Origin: UBA6107 sp964459385
GTDB taxonomy: Bacteria; Chloroflexota; Anaerolineae; Anaerolineales; Anaerolineaceae
NCBI GenBank assembly: GCA_964459385.1
Contig: CAYWLG010000002.1
Coordinates: 248,001-312,000, forward strand
DNA: 64,000 nucleotides
Direction: 5' to 3'
In this document: positions 31,798 through 39,726 of the stretch, piece after piece
How positions within the stretch are numbered: the first letter of the stretch is position 1
Layout: the number at the start of each line of letters is the position of its first letter
Program-made: the position numbers and the translations under genes
The notes under the pieces: generated by a model
Seen by the model: the letters and a program-made list of their open reading frames with translations, nothing else
The model's database searches: none
What the model was told of the DNA's origin: nothing

Positions 31798-31846
31798 TTG
31801 ACAAAGGCTTTCTAATTTGTTATTATATCTATAGCTGATATATCAG
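31798..31846 (+). promoter_or_regulatory. padR promoter with palindrome downstream of the -10
   Basis: Consensus TTGACA (31798-31803), 17-bp spacer and TATTAT (31821-31826). A perfect 12-bp palindrome CTGATATATCAG at 31835-31846 lies over the likely transcription start. It fits PadR autorepression. Confidence 0.75.
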
Positions 31847-31861
31847 AAATGGATATAGTAT

Positions 31862-32227
31862 ATGAAATCTCAAACAAAAGAAATCGACCCAATGACCACC
31901 AATGTTTTTCAGATCTTATTGGCCCTTGCCGAGGAAGACCAGCATGGATACCGCATCATGCAGACGGTACAGCAAAACTCAGAAGGCAAATTTAACATCG
32001 GGCCGGGCACTTTATATGGGGCCATCAAACGCTTGCTCGAGGATGGTTGGATCGAAGAATCAGGGGAACGCCCCGACCCCAGCCTGGATGATGAGCGCCG
32101 TCGCTATTATCACCTCACCGGGCGCGGACGCCAGGCGCTAAACAGTGAACTCCTCCGTTTGGATACCCTGCTCAAGCGGGCAAAAGCCCTGCATCTGCTC
32201 CCCACAGTGGAGGCCAATCAGCTATGA
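31862..32227 (+). CDS. PadR family transcriptional regulator
   Basis: A 121-residue short PadR protein (winged helix only, without the long C-terminal domain). QILLALAEEDQHGYRIMQTVQQ is the usual opening helix pair; GPGTLYGAIKRLLEDGWIEESGE is the recognition helix and wing; DERRRYYHLTGRGRQAL is the beta-wing end. It probably binds as a dimer to the palindrome at 31835-31846 in its own promoter. Its stop overlaps the start of the next gene (ATGA), so regulator and membrane protein are co-expressed. The start could also be the ATG at 31892, where the family homology begins. Confidence 0.88.
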   Translation: MKSQTKEIDPMTTNVFQILLALAEEDQHGYRIMQTVQQNSEGKFNIGPGTLYGAIKRLLEDGWIEESGERPDPSLDDERRRYYHLTGRGRQALNSELLRLDTLLKRAKALHLLPTVEANQL

Positions 32228-32829
32228 AAGACGCAATAACTCCTCCCGCCCGCGAAACGTTCTTTTTCAAACTCTGTCACCTGATGGCCCGCTTTTATCC
32301 GGCTGATTTTCGCCGCGAGTTTGAAAGTGAACTGCTGCAAGTCACCCAAACGGCCTTACAACACAATAGCGCAGCCTCTGCACTGCGCTGGAAACTGAAC
32401 TGGCTAAACGACCTGGCTGTTTCGGTTTTGAAAGAAAGATTGAACGAAAGGAAAAAAACAATGAATAAGAAATATCTACCCGCTATTTTAGGATTAACCC
32501 TTTTGCTCCTCTGGCTGGTTTTCGTCGGCTTCAGCTTTGCGAAACCACTTTTCAGCCTGCCCTATCCAGACCCAACCCTTTGGCTTCTGGGTGAATCCCC
32601 CCGCCAGGTGGCCATGCAGGCAATAAACCTCTTTGTGTTGTTCACACCCCTGATTGCTTTCCTGATCGCTTTTCTACCCTACCTGAAAATAACCCGTTCG
32701 GGGCAAGAAGGCCAGTTGGCCGTGATCCATATTCTCAAAGCGGAATCGCTCAATCGGGTTGCTATTCTAAGCACTTTTATCTTCTCATTTGCCTGGGTAT
32801 GCTTGTTTCTCTTCGCACGGTTGTTATAA
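32224..32829 (+). CDS. PadR-coupled membrane protein (permease-prefix-like N terminus)
   Basis: A 201-residue protein. Residues 1-75 are cytoplasmic and helical, with MARFYPADFRREFESELLQV, a segment like the 'permease prefix' seen before MacB-type permeases that accompany PadR regulators. Three membrane helices follow in residues 83-201. There is no ATPase or permease core next to it. In family terms such PadR-neighbour proteins may transmit a membrane signal to PadR or be remnants of larger transporters. The exact role is unknown. A bidirectional terminator follows. Confidence 0.65.
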   Translation: MKDAITPPARETFFFKLCHLMARFYPADFRREFESELLQVTQTALQHNSAASALRWKLNWLNDLAVSVLKERLNERKKTMNKKYLPAILGLTLLLLWLVFVGFSFAKPLFSLPYPDPTLWLLGESPRQVAMQAINLFVLFTPLIAFLIAFLPYLKITRSGQEGQLAVIHILKAESLNRVAILSTFIFSFAWVCLFLFARLL

Positions 32830-32846
32830 CCCCCCCATTCGAACAA

Positions 32847-32874
32847 ACAGCCAGGCCAACATCGGTCTGGCTGT
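32847..32874. terminator. Bidirectional terminator
   Basis: ACAGCCAG/CTGGCTGT arms plus three inner pairs (one G-U) close a six-base loop between two convergent genes. The T-rich side is moderate. Confidence 0.65.
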
Positions 32875-32882
32875 CACTTAAT

Positions 32883-33299
32883 TTATCTTGTGGCAAGCGG
32901 ATGATCTTCATTCAACTGCAGTAGGTCCCACAGATTGCCATAAAGGTCTTCAAAAACGGCCACCCAACCGTACTCAGCCTGTTTGGGCTCACGCACAAAC
33001 TTGATGCCCTTGGCGAGCATCGCATTGTAATCGCGCCAGAAATCATCACTGTTCAAAAAAAGGAAAACCCTGCCCCCCGTTTGGTTGCCTACAAAAGGTT
33101 GCTGCTCCGGTTTTGACGCTCTAGCCAGCAGCAGGGTGCAACCCGTAGAGTTGGGAGGGGCCACGACCACCCAGCGTTTATCCTGTTCCGGTTGGTAGGT
33201 ATCTTCGATCAGCTCAAAATCAAGCTTATGCAGATAAAAATCCAGCGCTTCGTCATAATCACGCACCACCAGCGCCACGTGCACAAGAGATTGTTTCAT
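32883..33299 (-). CDS. VOC family (glyoxalase/dioxygenase-like) protein
   Basis: A 138-residue protein with two beta-alpha-beta-beta-beta modules. The opening VHVALVVRDYDEALDFYLHKLDFEL is typical of the vicinal-oxygen-chelate fold. His at VHVALVV and Glu near the end (VAVFEDLYGNLWDLLQ) are at metal-ligand positions. WVVVAPPNSTGCTLLLARA is the strand pair of the first module. Members include glyoxalases, dioxygenases and fosfomycin/bleomycin resistance proteins; the substrate is not readable. It lies 13 bases downstream of a minus-strand membrane protein and may be co-transcribed with it. Confidence 0.85.
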   Translation of the reverse strand: MKQSLVHVALVVRDYDEALDFYLHKLDFELIEDTYQPEQDKRWVVVAPPNSTGCTLLLARASKPEQQPFVGNQTGGRVFLFLNSDDFWRDYNAMLAKGIKFVREPKQAEYGWVAVFEDLYGNLWDLLQLNEDHPLATR

Positions 33300-33312
33300 A
33301 TCACCTCAAAGC

Positions 33313-34161
33313 CTATTTTAGGGCCTCTTCCCTTTTCGTTGACAGATAAACGATCAGCATCAAAGCAAGTAAACCAGCCCCCACGATCACCCAAATATTC
33401 ATATCGATCAACTGGGTAATTCCGCTACCCCTTTTGATGCCATTAACCAAAATATCTGTTTTGTACCATCCCCTTGATCGGTACTCCACGGGGTTCATCA
33501 TCCCATAAAGGGTCGTGGCCAACCCCAGGCTCGTTACGATGAACCATACACCCCCACCTTTGCGGCCAGAATCGTTGTTCAGCACGTATGCCAGCAAAAA
33601 ATAGAAAACGAGCAACCAAATCGTCAAACCGCTGTTGACGCCGTGCAGGGCACGCATTACAAGCATATACAGTCGCGGAGAAGTTGACGCCAGTGGGATC
33701 GCCTGAAAAAGGATAAAGATCACTGCCAATAAAATTGACAGCACTTTCTCTTTGGCCCCCATGCGCCTGGCAAACACCCACACGGGAATGACCACCACGA
33801 TCACCAAAATCACCCCCCAGGCAATGATGCGCTGCAGCAAGGAGAAGAACGACTGCATGGAGAAAGAGATGGGACGCACATATCCCAACAGGAGTTCAAT
33901 CGCCAGAACCGCCAGGGTAACCGTCAGCATCCAGTAAGGCAAATGATTTGAGAGAATTCGTTTTCGCCTTTCGATTAACCAAAACACAAAGAACAACACG
34001 ATCATCAGCTGGTATGCAGCGAATAACCAGGGGTCATATTCCACCAGCCAGGAACCTCTTCCTTTAACAAGAAGCAGTGAAAATTGGTTTGCCATTACTG
34101 GCAACAGCATTAGTAAGTAAAGATAAGCCAACCCTTTTGAAGTCTTCGGTAATTGTAGCAA
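33313..34161 (-). CDS. Hypothetical polytopic membrane protein
   Basis: A 282-residue protein with about eight predicted helices and few conserved polar residues; I recognise no family. A loop after helix 6 has PVEYRSRGWYKTDIL and the C terminus is KREEALK. The start is TTG at 34161, supported by GGAGG five bases upstream. The VOC gene follows after 13 bases, so they may form a two-gene unit. Confidence 0.6.
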   Translation of the reverse strand: MLQLPKTSKGLAYLYLLMLLPVMANQFSLLLVKGRGSWLVEYDPWLFAAYQLMIVLFFVFWLIERRKRILSNHLPYWMLTVTLAVLAIELLLGYVRPISFSMQSFFSLLQRIIAWGVILVIVVVIPVWVFARRMGAKEKVLSILLAVIFILFQAIPLASTSPRLYMLVMRALHGVNSGLTIWLLVFYFLLAYVLNNDSGRKGGGVWFIVTSLGLATTLYGMMNPVEYRSRGWYKTDILVNGIKRGSGITQLIDMNIWVIVGAGLLALMLIVYLSTKREEALK

Positions 34162-34296
34162 CTCGGCCTCCTTGTTGAATACCTGCTCAAAAATGAAGTA
34201 ATAGAGCCATGCCTAGCCCACACAAAACCCAGAAGAAAATGCCAGTTACTTTAATTTTAGTGGTTTTTTGCAATTATTTTGCAAATTTTAAACGTT

Positions 34297-34340
34297 TTTT
34301 ACGCCCCTTTTGCAGGCAAAAAAGCAAAAGGCGTGTAAAA
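34297..34340. repeat. Interrupted inverted repeat in a divergent intergenic region
   Basis: TTTTAC...CCTTTTGC pairs with GCAAAAGG...GTAAAA with a short internal mismatch, around a ten-base A-rich loop. It lies between the divergent membrane protein and methyltransferase genes and could be an operator or a folded leader. Confidence 0.4.
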
Positions 34341-34414
34341 TTACTCGTTAGTTGCAGCAACCATCTACAATGACATTCAAGACAATTCAATAATTTCTTC
34401 AAAGGGGTTGTTTC

Positions 34415-35164
34415 ATGACCGATACCTATTATGACGATCTGGCCGGGTATTACCGATTAATGTACGCCAATTGGGAGGTCAGTGTTCATCGTCAAGCGAG
34501 AATGCTGGACGAAGTCATCCAAAAATACGGCCAGCCCAAAACGGCCAGCCTCCTTGATGTGGCCTGCGGCATTGGCACCCAGTGCATCGGTCTGGCGGAA
34601 TTAGGCTATTCTCTAACCGCCTCAGATCTGTCACTACCAGAGGTGAAACTGGCCGAAAAAGAGGCGCTCAAGCGCGGATTACAAATTCATTTTCATGTGG
34701 CCGATATGCGCCAGGTATGGCAAACCTACCAAAAAGAGTTTGATGTGGTCATGGCTCTGGATAACTCCATCCCACACCTTTTGTCTGACGAAGAGATTTT
34801 GCAGGCGCTCACTGGCTTTTATCGCTGCACCCGCCCCGGCGGACTGTGCCTGATCAGCGTGCGTGACTATGCGCAAATCGAGAAGACGCCAATAAAAATT
34901 AACCCGCGCACCATTCACTCAACCCCTGAGGGCCAGATCGTGCTCTGTGATGTGTGGCGCTTCGACGGACCGTGTTACGAGATGACCACCTACGTGATCG
35001 AAGATACTGGCAGAAAAAAGGCCGAAACCCACGTCATTCGCGGGGGTAAGTATTACTGTGTAGAGCTCCCCACCCTCGAACGATTGCTGAAGCAAGCCGG
35101 ATTTCGTTCGGTGATCACCGATACAGAATCTTTCTTCCAGCCATTATTGATCGCCACAAAATAA
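34415..35164 (+). CDS. Class I SAM-dependent methyltransferase
   Basis: A 249-residue Rossmann methyltransferase. Motif I is LLDVACGIGTQCIGLAELGY, motif II is LTASDLSLPEVKLAEKEA, and motif IV is FDVVMALDNSIPHL. The first 40 residues (DDLAGYYRLMYANWE) match the family of small-molecule methyltransferases, glycine/sarcosine N-methyltransferase-like. The methyl acceptor is unknown. AAAGGGG precedes the ATG. It is monocistronic; a 10-bp inverted repeat lies downstream at 35187-35216. Confidence 0.88.
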   Translation: MTDTYYDDLAGYYRLMYANWEVSVHRQARMLDEVIQKYGQPKTASLLDVACGIGTQCIGLAELGYSLTASDLSLPEVKLAEKEALKRGLQIHFHVADMRQVWQTYQKEFDVVMALDNSIPHLLSDEEILQALTGFYRCTRPGGLCLISVRDYAQIEKTPIKINPRTIHSTPEGQIVLCDVWRFDGPCYEMTTYVIEDTGRKKAETHVIRGGKYYCVELPTLERLLKQAGFRSVITDTESFFQPLLIATK

Positions 35165-35186
35165 ATTTTCCTGCGCCTGTTTTAAA

Positions 35187-35216
35187 ATCGCTTTACTCTC
35201 AATTTTGTAAAGCGAT
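35187..35216 (+). terminator. Hairpin after the methyltransferase gene
   Basis: Ten-bp perfect stem ATCGCTTTAC/GTAAAGCGAT with a ten-base loop. No T-tract follows, so termination is uncertain; a TATAAT at 35241-35246 just downstream may belong to the next gene's promoter. Confidence 0.45.
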
Positions 35217-35310
35217 AGTATTCAATATTGACTGATTCGCTATAATAATAAGGAGCAGTTTTTTATTTGTGTGATTTTATTGTCGCCATTTTTTATATCA
35301 GGAAAACAAA

Positions 35311-38300
35311 ATGCCGATCAACATTTGGCCATCTTATTTCAATATCTGCGTTGCCACTTTTATCTTCTTACTGACATTAGGCATCGCTTTTTATGCCTGG
35401 CTGCATCGCCACTTGCCGGCCGCCAGAGCGATGATGATGCTTGGCCTCGGCGGTGCTCTTTGGGCAGTGGCTTATCTGCTTGAGTTGACCACACATCCAG
35501 TTCACCTCAAGCAGTCCTTTGAAAATATTGAATATCTGGCAATATCGATCATTCTGATCTACTACCTGGTTTTTGCCATCAATTACACCCGCAAGCAAGA
35601 AAAACTCGCTGTCTGGTTTTGGGTGCTGATTGTGCTTGAGCCTATTGCAAACCAGATCGTTCTCTGGCTTGACCCGTTTTTGCATTGGTTTCGCAAAGCC
35701 TCTTTCGTGCAGACCTCCGGCCTCGACTACCCAGGTATCCTGAATAGCACCTACGGGCCCTGGTTTTGGGTTAACCTTATCTATACAGTGTTGTTTTTTG
35801 TCGTAACACTGGCACTGCTGATCATCAGTTATTTCTCTGCACCGAAATGGTCTCGCAACCGCACCTGGTATCTCATTTTGGCAGTGTTTCTTCCCCTTCT
35901 GGTCACGATCCTTACCATTCCCAGTTGGGTGATGAATTATCACGATTACCTGCTGAATCTCTCTCTGGCCGTCTCGATGTTCATCATGGCCTGGGGGGTC
36001 TTTCATACCCGCCTGCTCGATATCGTCCCCATCGCCCGAGAAACTTTGCTCGATCAGGTAAGTGATGCCATTTTGGTACTCGATTCTACCGGCAAGGTCG
36101 TTGATCTGAACAATGCGGCTCAAGAGCAATTTAATACCTCTCCTCTGGCCTGGATCGGAAAACCCTTCACCGAGATATTGCCTGAATTTGCAGACATCAC
36201 CCTGGAAAAGGCAAACACCCAGCCCAGAGTAAAACAGATCGTTCTGGACTCAGACGCGCGATCATACAGTTATGAATTGAAGGTGTCTTCTCTTTATAGC
36301 GATACCAAGACCCACGCCGGTTGGTTGATCATTTTCCACGACGTCACCGTTCACACCCTGGAAGAAGAAAAATTACGCGCGGCCGAGAACGAAGCCCAGC
36401 GGGCCGTTCAAGAAGCACAGCACCATCAAAATGATTTGAACATCATACGTTCGCTCACCGAGACTTTGAACCAATCCAAGTCAATGCGTCAGGCCCTGCT
36501 GCCTGCACTTGAAGTTATCTCGACTATTTTTCAAGAGGCCGCAATTTGGGTCTTTTTGCAGCCAGATGAAAGCGATCCGGTTCAGAGGATCTCTTTTAGT
36601 GCAAAAAGCGCCACCTCGCCCCTCCATTTTCGCCAAGAAGAAACACAAATTCCCGGCTGCCTGAAAACCCTGCAAACCGGCCACTTACTTCAGCCGGTCG
36701 TGCTGGAATGTGATTGCCTGTCTGAACAGGAAAAGGGTCCCTCCGTATTGCAAAAACATTTGGCCTTTCCGTTGCAGGTGGGAGAAAGACATCTGGGTGT
36801 ATTAAATATTGCCCTGGCAAATGGGCAAATGATCGATGAGGGAGCTGTCTACCTCACCGAATCGCTGTGCAATTCTCTGAGCGTGGCGATCGAACGTGTC
36901 ATCCAGTCAAAAGCAGAACATGAGCAAAAACGTTTGGCCATTGCGCAGCAGCAGATCAGCTCTACCCTCACTGCCGCTTTAAATCTGGAAGAGGTGCTTG
37001 ATCTGCTGATCGAGCAGGTTAACCGCCTGGTTCCTTATACCTGTGGCAATGTCATGCTGGTGGAAGATCAAACCGCTCGCATCGCCCGCAGCCGGGGATA
37101 CGAATTTTTGGGCCCGGCCTATGTGGCCAGCATGATGACCTGGGTCTTCCCGGTTGAAAACACCAAAAATGTAGCCAGCATTCTTGAAAGCAAGCGGCCG
37201 CTCATCATTGAAGATATTGCTCTCGACCCCGATTGGGTGCAGATGGAACAGCCCCGCTTGATGCACAGTTGGCTGGGTGCCCCCATCATCATTGATGACC
37301 GGGTAGTGGCCATCTTCTCACTCGAACACAAAGAGAGAGGCTTTTATACCTCAAAAGATGCCGAAAGAATGCAGTCCTTTTGTGCCTCTGCGGCACTGGC
37401 AATTCAAAACGCAACCCTGTTTGAAGAAACCCGCAAACGTGTGCGCGAATTTGAAAGCTTGCAATCCACCATGCAGGATATCACCAGTGAGCTCGATCTG
37501 AAACAACTCCTGCATGAGATCACCGAAAGGTCAATCGTGCTGCTGGAATCCACTTCGGGGGTGCTGGGACTGGTGAACAATGAGACTCGCTGCATCGACA
37601 TTGTGGTGGGCATCAGCCCGGCAGAAGAATTTGCCGGTGAGGTGATCCCCATCGGCAAAGGAGCCATGGGGAATGTAGCACAAGCCTTAAAGCCCCTGGT
37701 GATCGATGATTATGGCACCTGGCCGAATAAAATCTCTCGTTTTGAAAAAGCGTTCCCACACGCCATGCTTCAAGTTCCCCTTTTAGCCGGTACAGAGCTT
37801 TTAGGGGTGATCGGCGTCGGAGATGCCAACCCCAAACGCAAATATAGCCAAGAAGATATCCGCTTGCTCTCGCTCTTTGCCCAGCAGGCCACCATCGGCA
37901 TTCGCAATGCCCGTCTGTTTGCCAAGGCCCGTTTGCAAGCTGAAGAAGCCAACACCTTGCGCGAGGCCAGCAAGATCGTGGCCTCGACTCTGGAACAAAA
38001 AGAAGCCCTGCGCTTGATCTTGAATCAACTCGCCAAGGTGGTTCCCTTTGATACCGCTTCCGTTCTCCTGGAAAAAGAGGGTGAACTCGAGGTGGTGGAA
38101 GGCAAGGGGTTTACAGATGCTTCACCGCTGGTGGGCATTCATATCGAGTTGAATTCCAACCAGCCCGGTGCGGCGGTCTTTACCAGCAAAAAACCTTTGA
38201 TCGTACACAACATGCCGAAAGAATATCCAAAGTTCAGCGAGATCAACCAGCTCCAGATCAAATCCTGGATCGGCGTTCCGCTCATTTATGGCAACCGCAC

Positions 38301-39474
38301 CATCGGTATTCTGGCGCTCGATTCGTTCGAGCCGGATCGCTACGATGAAGATCACGCCCGCTTGGCAAGCGCTTTTGCCGGCCATGTGTCCATCGCGCTC
38401 GAGAATGTGCGCCTTTATCAAACCGCCCTGCAGTCGGCCAAACGCCTGGCTGCCCTCTACAAACTGAGCCAGCATATCAGTTCCAATTTGCAGCCTGAAG
38501 AGGTCTATCACGCCATCCACAAATCCACCAAAGACCTGATGGCCTCCGATTCTTTCATCCTCTCTCTTTACGATGAGAAAACACAAATGATCAACGATGT
38601 TTACTTTGTCGATCATGGTATTCCGCAAAAACTCACCAGCCGCGCACTTGGGGTGGGTTTGGCCACCAAAGTGATTAAAGAGAAAAAGACCATCTTTTAC
38701 AATAACTTCAACCTCAACATGGTCAAACGCACCAATGCAGTGCTGGTGGGCGAAGATAAAGATGATTCGGTGGTTCGTTCTTTGATCATCGTTCCCCTCA
38801 AGCTGGGCAAGAGTGTTCGGGGAATCTTATCTACCCAGAGTTACTCGGCCAATGCTTACTCGCAGGAAGACAAAGAGACGCTCGAATTACTGGCGGCTCA
38901 CGCGGTGGTAGCTCTTGAAAACGCACATCTTTTCAGTGAAGTGCAGGAACTGGCCATTACCGATTCTCTCACCAAGATCTATAACCGCCGCCGCTTCTTC
39001 GAGTTGGCTGAGCTGGAATTTGACCGTTCGCGGCGCTACGGCAGCCCTGTTTCTGTGATCATGATGGACATCGACCACTTCAAGCGCGTCAACGATTCGT
39101 TTGGGCATGCAGTGGGAGATGCTGTGCTCGAAAAACTGGCGGGGCTTTGCGCAAAATCGCTGCGCGAGGTGGATGTTTTTGCCCGCTACGGCGGCGAAGA
39201 ATTCGTGATCCTGCTGCCTGAAACCACCTCAGAAGAAGCCCATCTCACCGCCGAGCGCATCCGCCAACTGGTGGCCCGCACGCCCATTGACCTCGAAGAG
39301 CACAGCCTCAACGTGACCATGAGCTTTGGCATCGCCGATCTGGACGAGACCTGCCGCAACATCGAAGAATTGCTCGATCGCTCCGACCAGGCGCTCTACC
39401 ATTCCAAGCGCACCGGGCGCAACCGGGTGTCGGTCTGGTCACCCACCAGCACCTCTGTACGGCCAACGATCTAA
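35311..39474 (+). CDS. 7TM-PAS-GAF(x5)-GGDEF diguanylate cyclase
   Basis: A 1387-residue sensor. Residues 1-230 form the seven-helix N-terminal module of 7TM histidine kinases (HisKA_7TM). A PAS domain spans about 240-345, then a coiled coil to 380. Five GAF domains follow, at about 385-525, 540-700, 710-870, 880-1035 and 1040-1210. The GGDEF domain is at 1215-1380: ITDSLTKIYNRRRFFE opens it, MDIDHFKRVNDS binds metal and GTP, and the active loop is GGEEF at 1294-1298. RxxD (REVD) five residues before it is an intact c-di-GMP inhibitory site. The product is c-di-GMP made in response to membrane and cytosolic signals. AGGAAAA precedes the ATG, and a terminator follows. Confidence 0.93.
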   Translation: MPINIWPSYFNICVATFIFLLTLGIAFYAWLHRHLPAARAMMMLGLGGALWAVAYLLELTTHPVHLKQSFENIEYLAISIILIYYLVFAINYTRKQEKLAVWFWVLIVLEPIANQIVLWLDPFLHWFRKASFVQTSGLDYPGILNSTYGPWFWVNLIYTVLFFVVTLALLIISYFSAPKWSRNRTWYLILAVFLPLLVTILTIPSWVMNYHDYLLNLSLAVSMFIMAWGVFHTRLLDIVPIARETLLDQVSDAILVLDSTGKVVDLNNAAQEQFNTSPLAWIGKPFTEILPEFADITLEKANTQPRVKQIVLDSDARSYSYELKVSSLYSDTKTHAGWLIIFHDVTVHTLEEEKLRAAENEAQRAVQEAQHHQNDLNIIRSLTETLNQSKSMRQALLPALEVISTIFQEAAIWVFLQPDESDPVQRISFSAKSATSPLHFRQEETQIPGCLKTLQTGHLLQPVVLECDCLSEQEKGPSVLQKHLAFPLQVGERHLGVLNIALANGQMIDEGAVYLTESLCNSLSVAIERVIQSKAEHEQKRLAIAQQQISSTLTAALNLEEVLDLLIEQVNRLVPYTCGNVMLVEDQTARIARSRGYEFLGPAYVASMMTWVFPVENTKNVASILESKRPLIIEDIALDPDWVQMEQPRLMHSWLGAPIIIDDRVVAIFSLEHKERGFYTSKDAERMQSFCASAALAIQNATLFEETRKRVREFESLQSTMQDITSELDLKQLLHEITERSIVLLESTSGVLGLVNNETRCIDIVVGISPAEEFAGEVIPIGKGAMGNVAQALKPLVIDDYGTWPNKISRFEKAFPHAMLQVPLLAGTELLGVIGVGDANPKRKYSQEDIRLLSLFAQQATIGIRNARLFAKARLQAEEANTLREASKIVASTLEQKEALRLILNQLAKVVPFDTASVLLEKEGELEVVEGKGFTDASPLVGIHIELNSNQPGAAVFTSKKPLIVHNMPKEYPKFSEINQLQIKSWIGVPLIYGNRTIGILALDSFEPDRYDEDHARLASAFAGHVSIALENVRLYQTALQSAKRLAALYKLSQHISSNLQPEEVYHAIHKSTKDLMASDSFILSLYDEKTQMINDVYFVDHGIPQKLTSRALGVGLATKVIKEKKTIFYNNFNLNMVKRTNAVLVGEDKDDSVVRSLIIVPLKLGKSVRGILSTQSYSANAYSQEDKETLELLAAHAVVALENAHLFSEVQELAITDSLTKIYNRRRFFELAELEFDRSRRYGSPVSVIMMDIDHFKRVNDSFGHAVGDAVLEKLAGLCAKSLREVDVFARYGGEEFVILLPETTSEEAHLTAERIRQLVARTPIDLEEHSLNVTMSFGIADLDETCRNIEELLDRSDQALYHSKRTGRNRVSVWSPTSTSVRPTI

Positions 39475-39483
39475 CCCAACTTA

Positions 39484-39510
39484 AAAGAGGCTTTGGCCTC
39501 TTTTTTATTT
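39484..39510 (+). terminator. Intrinsic terminator after the diguanylate cyclase
   Basis: Eight-bp stem AAAGAGGC/GCCTCTTT with loop TTTG and a run of T to 39506. Confidence 0.85.
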
Positions 39511-39554
39511 TGACAAACGTTTCTGGCTGCAAAAAATTATTTAGTCGCTTTTAA

Positions 39555-39583
39555 TTGTATTCTTGCGCTTTGCATTCTATAAT
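39555..39583 (+). promoter_or_regulatory. Promoter of the LVIVD/beta-helix gene
   Basis: TTGTAT (39555-39560), 17-bp spacer and a perfect TATAAT (39578-39583). It gives a 5' leader of about 135 bases that contains an interrupted stem (ATTCCCTTCTT with AAGAAGGGGAAT). I recognise no riboswitch class in it. Confidence 0.65.
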
Positions 39584-39726
39584 TGTTGTAATTAGCGGTG
39601 GGAGCTTAGACGCGGTTTTCACATTTCGTTAAAAAAATAAATGCTCACTTGTTATTCCCTTCTTTGTTTTTAAGATCAATAACGAAGAAGGGGAATTCTT
39701 GTACGGAATCTCGTGGAGGTATTGAG

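Noticed and set aside
34187..34273. 28-codon minus-strand frame encoding a short hydrophobic peptide
   Set aside because: It starts at TTG without a ribosome site and has neither a promoter nor a terminator of its own; possible by chance in an A/T-rich spacer.
35271..35483. 70-codon frame overlapping the start of the diguanylate cyclase gene
   Set aside because: It starts at a GTG in an A/T-rich leader and overlaps the conserved 7TM coding sequence in another frame.
39584..39726. Possible c-di-GMP riboswitch in the leader of the LVIVD gene
   Set aside because: The position after a diguanylate cyclase gene is suggestive, but I could not match the conserved GEMM-I or GEMM-II elements; only a simple interrupted stem is visible.
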